Source of the DNA: Cyprinodon diabolis
Taxonomy: Eukaryota; Chordata; Actinopteri; Cyprinodontiformes; Cyprinodontidae
NCBI GenBank assembly: GCA_030533445.1
Contig: CM060068.1
Location: 34,439,010-34,503,009 of the forward strand
Length of the DNA stretch: 64,000 bases
Reading direction: 5' to 3'
The notes beneath the pieces were generated by a model. That model was not told the DNA's origin, ran no database searches, and saw only the letters and a program-made list of their open reading frames with translations. Every line of letters begins with the position of its first letter. Within the stretch, counting starts at the first letter, position 1. This document shows, one piece after another, positions 1-12,794 of this stretch. The position numbers and the translations under genes are program-made.

Positions 1-3000
1 AGATTACTACTCCTTTAAAAAACCCAAATGAAGCGCTAATGACCTTAGAGTTAAGATTTCACAGTTCAGACCCTGTGCCCCTTTTTTTTTTCTTTTTCTT
101 TTTTTGGATAAAAAGGAACGTTTTGTCGTCTCCTCCGTTCCAAACCACAAGGGCTGGATTTGAAAACAGTTTCCAGAGTGGAAGGATTAAAAAAACAACC
201 CAGATTCTGTTGTGGTTTTACAAAGGAAAAAATAAAATCTGGCTATAATGAAGTCCTGGCCCGTACGTGGTATGGAGGCCATCAGTAGAAATGAAGGCAA
301 GCAGCAAAACAGATGCTGACCACAGTGTTGGTTTTGTAATTCAAAGTTGGCTGAATATTTCAACCTGGTCTATAGAAACATTCGAGTTCCTGCCATTTTA
401 AGAGCTTAATCAGTGGGGGGGTTGTTTCCACGGATATGCATTTTGTTGAGTTTCAAAGAATATTCTGCATACTAGTGGCCTGGCAGGGATATTACACCGT
501 CTTTAGTGAGATCTCTTTAAAGCAATGTCATTTTTAATTGATAGTTGTTTGCAAAGGACCTGAGAAAGTAAAATCTTTGGATGTATTTAATTAAACTTCT
601 CTCTTTGATAAGCTTTTTAATGCTCCTTATTTAGATTATTTCATTATTTTCTATTATTTTTACTCAGACAGCATGGCTCTAAAAATGAATTTGTACCACA
701 CTCCCCTGCAGTTGCAACCAACCCCCGATCAGAGAGTCTCCCCTTACTCAGGAAACCACCGCTTTTGGGGGAAAATCATTCTGTTTTACATGTGGATTGC
801 TAAATGAATCACAATGAACTCCTTGGTTACAATATTTATATAGATACTACTTTTACAATGTTGTGCATTCATGGCATTGATATCAATAACAGACTGTTCT
901 GCCTTAAATGTGTCTGTCTTCTCTGAAATGTATTTGAACTTTAAAGGCATTCTCTTCTCCATCGATCAGGCCTAATTCTTTGATTGACTCTTAATTCTAC
1001 ATTAACAAGTTATTAGAACATCCAAAAGCTGTGACTTGGTGGTTGCTCTGAACCAATACTTTTGGTAATATAGTGAATATGGCCAGTTGGATGGACTTGG
1101 GTGTAGCAAGTAGATGGAGAGCTTCGGAAATCTTCTGTTGTAGTAGCGTAATACCAATCTGAAGAAAAAAGAAAAAAAATCCTGGTTAAGAAATGGTTTG
1201 TCAAAAGAGTTCATATCAAGCTTTTAGAAACCTCTAATGCTAACTTTGCCTGATGTTAGTTGTCTCACCTGACGGCTCTTAATGTTTCTTTCTGCTCACT
1301 TTTCTGCAATTAAACAGTTTATATCACTATTTTGTTTTTTTTATGTGTGTTATATGAAAGACTCACATTTGTGTAGCAAGAACGAAGAGAAAGAAAGCAT
1401 GCCCCGGCTTCTCTGCAGTCCAGAATCGAGCCGTCAAACTGAGTCGGGGGTCTGAGGAAAGCAACCAGAAATGACTGAAAAGTCCTTTTGTTTGTCATTA
1501 TGTTCATTATGTAGTGGCTCGCCCCTATTTTTTTTCTCCTCTTCTTTCATCCCACTCTGACTCAGAGATCAGCCTCAGACTCTCACGGTGAAAGAGATTG
1601 GACCCCCCCCCCCCATCTCTTCCACTCCCACACTCTGTGTCTCTCTGCTCCACTAATTGGTCACATTCAGAATCAACAGGCAGAAAAATAAAGCGTGACA
1701 TCCCTCCATTCTTACCAACATCCCCTCAACCTCACGCATGCTCTCCGCACATGTACGCATCCCTGTTAAAACTCCACAGCTCACTCGAAGGACGCACCCC
1801 CCCCCTTAAAAAAAGCAGACATTTGCTACTAATTCCAACAACAAGAGTCTTTGATAGAGCCTGCCCTCTCCTCTCTTCCTCCCCCCGTCTCTTTCTCCGT
1901 CAGAGATTCTCGAGCACTCTGCCTCTTAATTGGTTTTCCATATTAACAAGCTTGTTTCTTTTGATTCTCCTCCTGAATAAAATGACGCACTTAATCAATG
2001 TGGCTTTTTTTGTTGCAGCTCAGGGGTCAGTAAAGGCTGCATTTCTCTGACCATAGCTTGGACCACATTAGTCTTTTCACCTCCAGACAAACAGCCTCCA
2101 CCCATAACCCCCCCTGCTCATTCTCTAAAAGCCATATGTGTTTGTCTAAGGACACTCAGCGCTGTTCCTCTGCTGGCTTCAGGGCCGGTTTCTGTGGTTT
2201 TGAGCAAAGACTAAAGTAGCCTGAAAAATGTTTGTGTGTATGCATGCAGCTTGCTTCCCACAGTGACACCCTGGCATTCCCTGTATGCCTGGCATGCCTC
2301 TCCACTCACACTTGACCAGACACACAGAGGCCTCTTAAGTAAATGTTAGGTGTTCTCAGAAAGGTTTCCACGTTCTCTCGTGGGTTCAAGTGCAGGAGGA
2401 GCCCTCTAATCGTAGATGGAAAAGGAGCTATCGGGGGTCTAATGTTTTACTGTCATTTTAAAAACAATAAATTGTCATTTGATTTTAAGGAACAGCATAA
2501 AACAAAACATTTTTCTTTATATATATTAGTCTGAAAAGTGAAAACTGAAAAAGCTAAATTTCCTACTTGAAGTCGAAAGTTGTAGATGTCGGATGGTTCT
2601 GCTGTTGGTCAATTTGCAGGACATTTATAGTTTTCAAAAAAGTATTTGGAAATGGTGTGAGGATTTAGAAGGAGGTCAGAGAAACTTAAGAAATAAAGGT
2701 AAATTGGTAAATTGCTAATGTGCCATTGCCCTGACGAAGATGCTTCTGGCCAAGATGCACTGTCATGTTTTTAGCACATCAGCCATGTACCAATAAAGGC
2801 TTTTTATTAACCTTTTTTCCTGAGGGCCTCAGACCTTCTTCTAAGTGTTCTACTTGATTCCTTACTGAAGAACATCCTCTCACTCCCTAGAAGCACTCCG
2901 AGCCCAGCTTCCTTGATTTCAAACGATGGGGGGAGTCTGCAGTCTGTTTGACAAAAATTTCCATCCTAAACTCCAAAGACGAGCCTCTCTCCAAGTTAGT

Positions 3001-3948
3001 TGAGCTCAGTCATAAATCACCAATCAGGTCAACGACATCCCACACACCTAAGGTATGAATTTGCCTGTTTTGACGGCGTTAAACCGCTTCAGTAGCAATA
3101 GGAGTTTTAGTTTGCTCTGGTTTCTGTCTGATTTGGATGAAATCTTGGAAACTCTGTGATGTTGAAAACTAAAATCTCTCCTTTAAACATTAGCTTTTTA
3201 GCACCTACAAAAAGATTCTGAGTTCAAAATGCATCTGGAAAAACTCCAGATGCAAAAAAGTTCCATCTTAAGAAATGTAGGCCCAGATCATAATACTTCC
3301 ACTGCCGTGTCTCACAGTGAGTCTTGAGTTCTCCTCCAGTTATCCAGTGTTCTTTTTAAACATAAGGTACCTTGTAACTACGGCCAAAAATAGGTTTCTC
3401 TCTGTAATGCTATTAGTTTTTACCTTTAGAGGGTTTTCCACTTGAAGGAAAGTGTTTATTTTTGCTCTTACTTGCTGAGGAAGTCAGAAATGGTATGTTT
3501 GAGAAGCGGACTTAACATGAGAAGGTACATTAATTGTTTTTAATTTTGTTACTACATATTGAGAAGAATAGTTAAAAGGTTGAATGCACTTAAAGCACTT
3601 AAAAATGTCCAACTGGAGGCTGAGGGGCCTTTTCTATATTGTTATTAAATGACATATCTATGGATTTATTTTGGCAGCAGTAGGATTTTTTTTCTGTATT
3701 AAATAAAATCAGTTTGCATGTTGTAATAACCTGATGCTGCAAAGCAATTGTCTTTTAAGAAAAGGTTGACAGATTTTTAGAAACTCCCAGGTTAAACAGA
3801 GGGACAGACTCCACATTACACACGGCAACATTCATCATGTTTTGTGTATTTTCCCTTTAATGGAGGAGAGCGTGTTATCTAAACATAGTTCACCCTGGTT
3901 CTTCCCAGCCTCGTTATCCCAGCTGGCCGTCCGGTTTCTCAATGGAGC

Positions 3949-3952
<4 letters not shown>

Positions 3953-3989
<37 letters not shown>
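3953..3989. repeat. (GT)n microsatellite
   Basis: About 18 uninterrupted GT units followed by a GGGA-rich stretch, in the plekhm3 intron. Confidence 0.97.
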
Positions 3990-3992
<3 letters not shown>

Positions 3993-4488
3993 GAGGGAGG
4001 GAGTGAGGAGGCCACGCTAACGGCTGTTAAACAGCAGTAATGGAGGATTAGGAGGTTTTGGAGCACAAAGACTCTGCATGCAGCAGAGAAAGAGTTTGAA
4101 CTGGAGGAGGAGGAGTCTGAAGGAGAAGAGCTGAGATTGAGTGTTTAAGAGTTTTTTTTAGAAAGGGGGAAAGGTCAAATATATGAATCAAGGTCCAGAG
4201 ATTTTAGTAGTCAAATCCGGTTAATTCAGTTAATGCAACGCTTTCTGTCTGTCTGAACATTGACATTAATAGCTTTTGTTTTATTCCAGCTGCTATTATG
4301 TTTTTTTTTTATTTGAAGGAACATCTCTAGAAAACTTGAAGTTAGTAACTGCTGTATTGGCCATTAAAGTATCTATAGTTTCAAGGGCATGAACAACACA
4401 CGAAAGGTTGTAGTCGTCCACGCATGTGCCCATTCGCAATGATTAAAAATAGTAAGAGTTATTATTGATTTAAGATGAGGTTTCACGT

Positions 4489-4912
4489 AGGGCTGAGCAA
4501 TTTAGCAAAAAATGTAAATGTATTTTGAGATTTCTATTGCTATAATTCTTTTAACTAAGCCTAAGCGTGTTGATTTTTTACTCCGGGTATTCAGTTTTTT
4601 CATGACCTTGAAAGGCTGCTTGTCCAGAGTTCAGTGTTGTAGGACTTTGTTGTTAAACTTGCACAAACAAGTTCTTACTTCTACTACAATGCATTAATAT
4701 GGGTGCTAGCTGCAGCTCTGTCTTCCCTTCTGTGCGATGGCCTTTCCACTTTAATTGTATTATTGCTACCTAAATGGCTGGAAGGAGAATTTTTGTGTCT
4801 TACTCTTGTTAAATGTATTGTGATTAAACTTGTGTGCTTCTGTGATTTGGAAATTGCATTGTTCTAAACTATATCATGATTATATTGCAAATGCAATTAT
4901 TGCCCAGCTGTA
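4489..4912. mobile_element. degenerate TIR-like element
   Basis: Left end AGGGCTGAGCAATT and right end AATTATTGCCCAGCTGT are approximate inverted repeats. This is the AGGGCTGGGCAAT type end seen on many teleost non-autonomous DNA elements. No clear target duplication and no ORF. Confidence 0.4.
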
Positions 4913-7900
4913 CTTTCATAAAAACTGTAGGGATAATATTCATATAATTTCCATTCAGTCATACGGATGGAGGCCTTCTGCACCAGCCTTGATCAAAGTG
5001 TGACTGCAAAATGTCACACTTTGTCAAATGTATCTGCAAAATGTTGGAACAGGGGTCTTTCAGCTGTGTATATGTTAGTGTTTCTCTGTAGCAGTTTCTA
5101 AAAAAATAACACCTCTACAATTTGATGTTGGTGGCACAATAGGAACACCTCCCTCTGTGGGGGTTTTCAGAAAAAGCTAATTTCTTGCATTTCCCATCAG
5201 ATAATCAACCTGATTCGCTCCTTAATTGCTTCCTTTGCATTATCTTGGTAATCCATGCAGTAACGTATTTGTTTTTTGCATCATGCAATTTACCAACCCC
5301 ATGTCTGTCCTTGACCTGCAGATCATGATGAAGGTATTTGGCAGACATACGTTCGATGGTCAGATGTCCATAAGGTTCCTAAATGTATTATGTCTCACAT
5401 ACGATTTAATCTACATTATTCTGTAAAGACTTTAATCTACACATTTCCATTTAGTTATATCGTTTTCAAATTTTCAAATGTTTAACAGACTTCACATGTT
5501 TGACAGAATTCAGATTTCAACTGTAAAAAAAATTCGCTGGGGTAATATAACAGCCCCCAACCCCCCCAACAAAAGGAGCAAAAGTACAAAAAGACGAAGG
5601 GACAAAGTGGTCAGTAAATCTATTTGTCCCCAGCTTTCTGAGAAAAATCCCATGTCCATCTTCCTCCTACAGAACCAGGCTATCTAACTGGATGTTTAGC
5701 TTAACACGTAACAAGGGGTGTAATGGCGTTTACGTTAGATGCCATTCAGACTCAACGTGACTTCGGACACCTCGCACCCCAGAGCTTGTGTTGTCTGATC
5801 TGGAGAAATACAATCCCACCGTCAAATATCTGAAGATCTTTTTTTTTTTTTTTTTTTCTGAAGAAAATGCGGTTGAAGTGTACAGACGGTGTTATCCAGA
5901 CCTCATTAATGTTTAAAAACCCAAACTACTCAGAGACTGTCTGAACTAAAACCTAATCACAATCAACCACTTAATTTAATTTCCTTGTTTAGTTCCTTAA
6001 GAAAGGTAAAGCCAGGTTTTCTCTGCGCAGCTATCTGCCAGGTTGGATTAAATCTATGATTTTAAGCTTGAATCTAGTTTTTTACAAAAACAAAATAATA
6101 CTTAGTCCATTTAACTCATTCAGGAACACACTGCAACAAATATCAAGGAGGGCCTGAATTTGTCATAAAAAATAATGCTGTCTGATTATTGCTGCCGCTG
6201 CAGAAGTCAGATTATAGTCATTTCTTTTCTATTTGAGTTCCTCCACAGTTGTCTCCTTTTCCTTAAACGCCTGTTTGAGAATCCAACTAAAACCTGGTTT
6301 GAATTAATCATAAGATGGATATTTCTGTCAGAACTGTCTGACACAGTTATGCTGACGGAGAATTAGTCAAGTGTGGCATCTTCAACCACAAGGTAACAGG
6401 TTGGTTTTCTGATACGAAGCTCACACTGTGTGACAAGTTAAGTGTCCGGTGTAGTGATCGATGAATAAGAAAGCTAATCTTTTAGAAGTTGGTGTATACC
6501 ACTTGGAGTATACCACTCCAACCCAATAACAGTTATGTTATTTTCAGTATCAGTAAGTGATTTTTTTTAAAGAAAACTTAAAAAGAAAAGGAAGAAATGT
6601 GTTAGTCAGAAAAATCCCAGAGACATACAGAAAACATTTATAAGGAACAAAGAAAACATTTTTTTTCTGACATTTCAAGGCATGTCTCACAGTCCTTCAG
6701 CAAAAGAGAGTAGGAATTTTATCAGATAACAGGAAGGTAAAAGGGAGTATTCTGTTAGACCCTTTAATTTTAATTTACAATCAATCTTCTTTTAGCCACC
6801 TTGATAATTGTTCTTTAAGAGAGATACGCTTCTACTGAAGTCTGCATCTGCAGGTTAAAGTTTTACAAGAATTGGAGATCACATATCGGTATATGATGGC
6901 TCTATCTGAGATTTTTCAAATGATAACATGGTGACAACGAATTTGGGACTCCACAGTCTGAAGTAGTTGACTTTAAATCACAACCTGAGCACTGGCAGCT
7001 CTACTGTTGGCTCAGAACTAGTTAAATTTTTTGATATGTTCATACTAAACTTCATAGTCTGAGTTACTATCCCGCTGTGATCGAACCGAGCAGCTTCACT
7101 GTAATGAAGCTAATAAAACAGTCAGTTATGATTTTCTGCAGCTCGAGCAGTTGATATCTGAGCAATCAAGAGAAGTGAAAGCCAGTTTTGGCCATTGGGA
7201 TAAACCAGGCTGGTAATGGCTTTATGAACTGAGTGTATCAATATGAAGCAAGCTGGATCTGATTGGCTTGTTTTCTGTTTATCACCTTTTCGCTTTTACA
7301 CATGTTTAGTTTAGTCACTCTCCATCAGGCCAGCCACCTTTGTGTCCCTTTGTCCCCCTCCAATCAGAGAGCAAGTCACCAGAGTGCTGCTGCATTTCGC
7401 TTGACTCTGCCCAGTCCAATTATAGGAGGCCTTAATTACCGAGCCTGTCAGCCTCCATCAGCGGAGCCATTCGTCATGTGGACTGGGCTGGACCGGACTG
7501 AGCGGGCCTGCTTTACTTTGGCTTGGTTTGGTTTGGGTGCAGGGGGACGCATGTTTCTTTCTGCCTCCCTCAATATGTCAGTTTCATCTGGCTTACTTCC
7601 AGCCTTGACGCAAGTTACTATACTGATTCCTGAATGCGTATGAGTCTACCTTGAATAGTATGTTCCTTTTTCCAATCTTAAAAAAGTCTGTTATTGCATC
7701 CTATTTATACCCCAGGAGAATCCGTATTATCTCATTTCAAGTTCAAGGAGACTTTAAAAAACAAAGGTACAATTTCTGCAAAAGTGCTTCAATTTCTATT
7801 TAAGAAATTACCAAAATGTGTTTCACCTGTTGACATATTAGTGTCTGTATGTGAACATATCAGTTAGGTTTGCTACTGAAGGATCTCATTTTAGTTCTTT

Positions 7901-9028
7901 TGTCCTGCTTTATCTGATTCAGAGCAAAACAGGAGGAGTATATCTTAGTGCTTTATGTTTCATCTGTGTGCGTGTGTGGTTTCTTCCTCCACTACCTACC
8001 TCGAGTCCTTCTCTTGTCCTCTCATTGCCTGAAAAACAGCATGAAGGAGGTTATAATTGGGAGGTCCAGAGCTCTGCCAGGTGGACCCACTTGTATCTGA
8101 ATACAGGCTCTCGCTTCTCTCTCAAGACCTCTTGTTTATTATACCTCCAACACTCTCACCTACTTTTTCTGCTGTTTTTCTGCTACTTTCTCCTTCTCTG
8201 TTGAACATGCGCAGATTTTATTATGCTCATGAATTTATCTGCCTTTTTAACCTGACATGATGAAGGTTTGGAAACACGTAGAGTATTTATGTTCTCTGTT
8301 CAGTCAACCATAGAAGATAAGCAACAATACAACTCCTCCCCCCTTCTGCTAGCCCACTTTTACCTCCTCCTTTAAGGAAGTTGTTGTGTTTCCAAAAATT
8401 AGATGGTCGTTCTGTAAAGTGTCATCTCCTTTTTCTGCTCTTCCTCTCTGTTTAAAGCCCTTATCTAAAAATATCCTGGAAAAGGAGCACCTCAGTGCTT
8501 ATGCAAACAAAAACTTGTGCGTGCAATTAATAGGTATGTTGTGGTTGATCTACAAGATCACCCCCGAAACGATACCGGGTGCAAAAGCTTTGACGGACTG
8601 CCCTATTTAAATTAGGATTGGGGGAGCATTTTGGCCATTAAAGTATTTCAAATCCATAGTGATGTAGGAAATAATACTTATAGTAAAAATAATAATATTC
8701 ATGATAAATATTAAAAGAAAATGTATAATGCATTTCCAGGATTAGAATTTAAAAGTACTTCAAAACAACAAAAGAGTTTAAGAGATCAAAATAAGGATGT
8801 TAGAAGATAAAAAATCAATCCCCTCTTATGTTGCTTAAAGTTATAGGATCCCTGATGGTTTGTTTCCTCTGGTGGCTGCTAATTTCACTTTTATTTATGA
8901 ACAAGCTACAATAATGAAGTTTAGTTGTGGGGTTTTTCTGTCTTAGTTTGATTGCATAAAGTTTGTCTGCAATAGAGATTGACTTATATAAGTCGATGGC
9001 GATAACAATTTTGTTAATTTGGTCCTAA

Positions 9029-9255
9029 CAATGGATGGGCAATTCCAGTTCCTAAGGGCCGGTATCCTGCAACATTTAGATTCATCCATGGTCCAACACA
9101 GCTAAATCAAATGGCTGAGTTATCTCCGCAGTATGCAGTCAGTTCCTCCAGAGTCCTCTTTATCATCTCATTACTTGATTCAGGTCTGTTGAACCAGAGG
9201 AACATCTAAAAGTTGCAGTATACAGGCCCTCAGACAGTGGAATTGCCCACCCCTG
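9029..9255. mobile_element. palindromic hAT-like MITE
   Basis: The left part (GGGCAATTCC, AGGGCC, TTTAGAT) and the right part (ATCTAAAAG, CAGGCCC, GGAATTGCCC) are inverted copies of each other over roughly 50 bases at each end, ending CCCCTG. Flanks GGTCCTAA and GGTCTAAA are a possible imperfect 8-bp duplication. It resembles a common teleost foldback repeat with ends reading GGGCAATTCC. No coding capacity. Confidence 0.6.
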
Positions 9256-10524
9256 GTCTAAACAATCCCCAGATGTGCGTCTGTTATTTTGGTCCAAATC
9301 AATATTGCTTTTTGCTTCTCCATTTACATGATAAAAATGACCCAGCGATAACAAATATTACACATGTCTCACTTTAAACAAACAAAAAGAGAACTTTTTT
9401 GACAAATCAGATAAAACATCACAGCCTATCTCTAGTTTGGACCGCGCAGCACTGGAGTATATTTTTCCCCCATAGGTTATGCAACAATGAGTGGAAAATC
9501 TGCACTATTTCCATCCAGTACAATCTCCTTATAGTGGTGTTTTGGTATACCTTGATGGTCGGGGAATTATGGTCCTACAGCTCCAAAATATAATTATTTG
9601 ATAGATTCAGTATGTTTCAGTTATTGTCATTTCTGACTGTCCGTGTTTGAAATTTTTGGTCTACTCCCAAATAAATCACATTGCAGGTGGTAATTACATT
9701 TGCCTGTCCTCCTCCCACTATTGAGCATGTTCTGATGATCAGCATATATGTTCAAGAAGGCAGACAAAAACATTTTAGACATGCGTTTGATTTTTACCTT
9801 TGTGCACAATATAAATTTGCTTTTTTACTTTATACACACAAAACGTTAGTCTAATATCCATTTGGTTCAAAAAGTGTACCTTTCCTAACAGATTTATTTC
9901 ATATTAGCAATGTGAAGAACAATTACTTAAATGTATCACTGACTCAAAAAGAAACTAGTTTAAACTGTACTAAACAACAGATTTTTTTTTTTTTACCACC
10001 CTTTTTAGCTTGATTTTTCTGCCGTTGCATAGAGCTTGTTGAATTTAGTGTTAAAAGCTTTTACTGTGACAGATTAGAGAGATTTGTTGCCACTGAATAT
10101 TCTGGTGGAATGAATGATGGCCTGGTTTATTTTTCCAGCATAAAATCTAAACCTTCTCTCTTGAGGAACCTGGAGTATGATTTAAATGCTCTGCAGATCG
10201 TTTGGGTCTGATTAGTGATATGGCTTTTGTTTTGCTACTCCAGACCTTTTCACAGGCTCCTTATCTGAATGTTTTGTCTGCCTCATTGTACAAGAGCGAT
10301 CATAGATTTTCATAAAGCATATTTCATTGTTCTCTCTCTCCCATTGTTCTTCAAAGGATTTTCTCAATCCTAACTTGTTGACTTAAAGCCCAGGGCTGTT
10401 GTCATGATGATATAGTGAGTTGATTTATCATTATGAGGCCTCACAGGGTGACTTCTAACATTTTATCAGCAGTACATATCCACCTTAGCATCGTCTTCAC
10501 TTGTCTTCTCTATTCCTTCTTAAG

Positions 10525-10682
10525 GTGATTGATGGGAAACTGGCCCCCTTCCTGTCCAAGGTGATCAAGTTTGCCAGCTCCCATGTGTTAAGCTGCAGCC
10601 TGTGTCGGGAGAAGGGCTTCATCTGCGAGCTCTGCCAAAATGGACAGGTCATCTACCCTTTTCAGGAGAATGTCGCACGAAG
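10525..10682 (+). CDS. plekhm3: plekhm3 penultimate coding exon
   Basis: Internal exon of pleckstrin homology domain-containing family M member 3. It starts in frame after a TTCTTAAG acceptor with [13 protein letters not shown] and ends AG|GTACAC, the AG being completed to an Arg codon by the next exon. It encodes the first part of the C-terminal cysteine-rich Rubicon-homology (DUF4206) zinc-binding region, with two CxxC pairs (CSLC and CELC). The match to PLEKHM3 rather than PLEKHM1 or Rubicon is from memory of the family and is supported by fzd5 lying just downstream on the same strand, as in human. In PLEKHM1 this domain binds Rab7; PLEKHM3 is described as a scaffold in muscle differentiation. 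The preceding exon was not found in the window, so the upstream intron exceeds 10.5 kb. Confidence 0.93.
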
Positions 10683-11067
10683 GTACACACCCTCACGTTA
10701 GCTCTAGAAACCTTAACTCACCTGAAGCGGTCCGTTAAGAACCGGATTGATATTTCTTAAACCTAAGATTAGATTTAGATAATATGTAAGATGATCTGCC
10801 TGCAGTTCTGATAGATCCCAGATAGTTTCAATCAGTATGCACAGTTACTGGAATTGTGTCATAAACTTCCTGTTTCACGGGTACATGTTTGAAAAATGTT
10901 ATTTATTAAAATTAGTGTTTTCTTTGGTTATTAATAATAAAATCCTTGTTATATAAAATGTTGAGGTAAGGTGATAATATGGACGTGTCTCTGAGCTTTC
11001 ATTCTGCTTTTTGTTTGTAACCCCATCTGAATCAGAGGGAGGAGATTTTCCTCAACACAGTCTAGAA

Positions 11068-11968
11068 TAGAGGTCATGGATTAGCGGACCAAGGTCTAGA
11101 TCCAGACCCACATGCTGAATAAACCGGAACCAACCTGATTTAAAACATTTATAAATTACAGCATGTAGTCCGATGGCAGTGTCTAACTTCACTTGCGCCT
11201 CTTCTCCTGTTAATACGGTAAAGTCCTCCAGGGAGTCTGGGACCAGGCTGCATGTGATATAAATTAGCCAATGAGCTGCTGTCAGTTTGGGTCACTGCTA
11301 CTAAGCACTTTTAGACACAGCAGGCAAACCTGTGGCAAGCCGGGCGATGAGAAAGAAGGAGAAGATGAAGAGAAAAAGAAAGCAGAGAAAGTGTGGACTG
11401 CTGGAAGAAGCACGGTGAACTGGTGACAGAAAAGTGAAATGGCGTGCTCAAAGATGACCCTGCACATTTGGAGTATGTTTGGCTCAACCTGCTGCTGTGA
11501 AGCAGGATTCTCCACCATGAACAGAATTGAAAATAAATATTGATCCAGGCTCAAAATGAACACCTTGATATGTGCTTTAGAATGACTTAGTCTCCATTCA
11601 AACCTAGGTTTAAAGCCTTGCAGGGCAGCCTCAAGTCCACTGCTCTTATTAAGCCATAAAAAAAGAAAAAAATAACAAACGGTCAGTTCAGGTGTTTTAT
11701 AAAATATGTGATTTAGGAAATTGTCTGTATGAAACTGAAATGTTGTTCTCTACTTCAAAAAACACTTAAGATTTTAAAATGGAAAAATGTTTTTTTTTTA
11801 TTCTTTATTTTAAAGTCAGTGTATAACATGGATGCATAAACACCTCATTTTATTTCAGTGATAAATGCTGTTTAAAGTAACAGATTATAATTAAAAATGT
11901 CTCTTGACCTTTACTGGTTGATAATTTTCTTTATTCGGACCCTGCTGATTTTTAATTGGTTACCCCTG
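11068..11968 (+). mobile_element. hAT-family transposon relic, 8-bp TSD
   Basis: The 901-bp insert is flanked by an exact 8-bp direct repeat, GTCTAGAA at 11060-11067 and 11969-11976, the hallmark duplication length of hAT elements. The ends TAGAGGTCATGG and, inverted, CAGGGGTAACCA are diverged terminal repeats of the hAT CAG(A/G)GGT type. On + around 11489-11536 the frame reads CCEAGFSTMNRIENKY, resembling the C-terminal dimerisation region of hAT/ZBED-like transposases, and then stops. The remaining reading frames are broken. It is a dead, internally deleted copy. Confidence 0.75.
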
Positions 11969-12029
11969 GTCTAGAACCTCATCTTCCTCACTAACGCTAA
12001 AAGTTACGTTTAAACCTGTTATTAGTCAT

Positions 12030-12300
12030 CTCTTAATGGCAGTGGGAACAACTCACTGACCCATGTCGACCCGTGTCAAACGACTTGGCAAGTAACCCAG
12101 GTTAGAATGGACTTCAACCTGCTCGGCTCCGATCGGCATACAGTGGGAGCATCAGACCCGCTAATTTACGTCATACCACTGAAAAACAAGCCCACTTACT
12201 ACGCCCTGGCTCCCTCCCTTGTTGCTTTCAGTTGTTTACTTTCCTGATTTCTGTTGCTCTGGGGACATCATCAACGCTAAACAAGTGCGATGCCATCACC
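12030..12300 (-). mobile_element. truncated copy of the CCCCTTTCCCACTG-ended element
   Basis: GGCAGTGGGAACAACTCACTGACCC and the following GTGTCAAA stretch match, in reverse orientation, the right-hand part of the element at 15695-16277. The outer terminus is lost; the inner limit is approximate. Confidence 0.5.
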
Positions 12301-12794
12301 ATAAACGCAGCAAGGGGGGGACAGAGGCCATACAGTTTCCCATGGGGGGGTCAGATCCATCTTTTTCTGTCAATTTGAAAAGAGCCAAATGCCGACCAGT
12401 GTTTAGAAGACCTTCGTTAACCCGCTGATCCAGAGGCAGAGAGAGGCAGACAGCAGGGAGATAAGAGCTGAACAGAAGCCATTCCTGGAAGACGCTGATC
12501 CGTGGTGTGGAAAACACACATTCACAGGCACACCCAGCTGTTGAGCTGAGTGTTAAAGTGTGAGCAGATAACAGCTGGATCTGCTGTCCTGTAGAATCTG
12601 GCGGGCAGAACGGAGCAACAGCGCGGTGCAAATAGTCAATAAAACTGTTAAATGAAAAATAGGGATCCCTGAAGTAGGGATCTGATATTTACTCCCAGGG
12701 TTTTGTATTTTGTCTACAAATATCTTTTAATGCTACATTATGAAGAGGGAAATTTGCTGTTTGAGTATTAACATCGTTTTTTGCTGGCTGACAG

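Larger units (their letters stand above)
1..10524 (+). other. plekhm3: plekhm3 intron, partial
   Basis: No exon was recognised upstream of 10525. The stretch is mostly unique AT-rich DNA with a GT microsatellite at 3953-3989, C/T-rich low-complexity DNA around 1590-1900, a TIR-like remnant at 4489-4912, a small hairpin at 4994-5023 and a palindromic MITE at 9029-9255. Patches near 1900-2240, 7330-7470 and 10030-10480 look less degenerate than their surroundings and are listed as candidate conserved elements. All open frames here are short and without recognisable domains. Confidence 0.7.
10683..12794 (+). other. plekhm3: plekhm3 last intron
   Basis: GT-AG intron (GTACAC ... CTGACAG). It contains a hAT transposon relic at 11068-11968 and a truncated relative of the 15695-16277 element at about 12030-12300. 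The short open frames at 11282-11563, 12219-12428 and 12296-12631 are chance or repeat-derived. Confidence 0.85.

Noticed and set aside
1598..2050. 150-residue open frame on +
   Set aside because: Runs through C/T-rich low-complexity DNA, Pro/Ser/Leu-biased, no domain, no splice or homolog support; chance frame in the plekhm3 intron.
7263..7643. 126-residue frame on +
   Set aside because: No domain; overlaps a possible conserved non-coding element instead.
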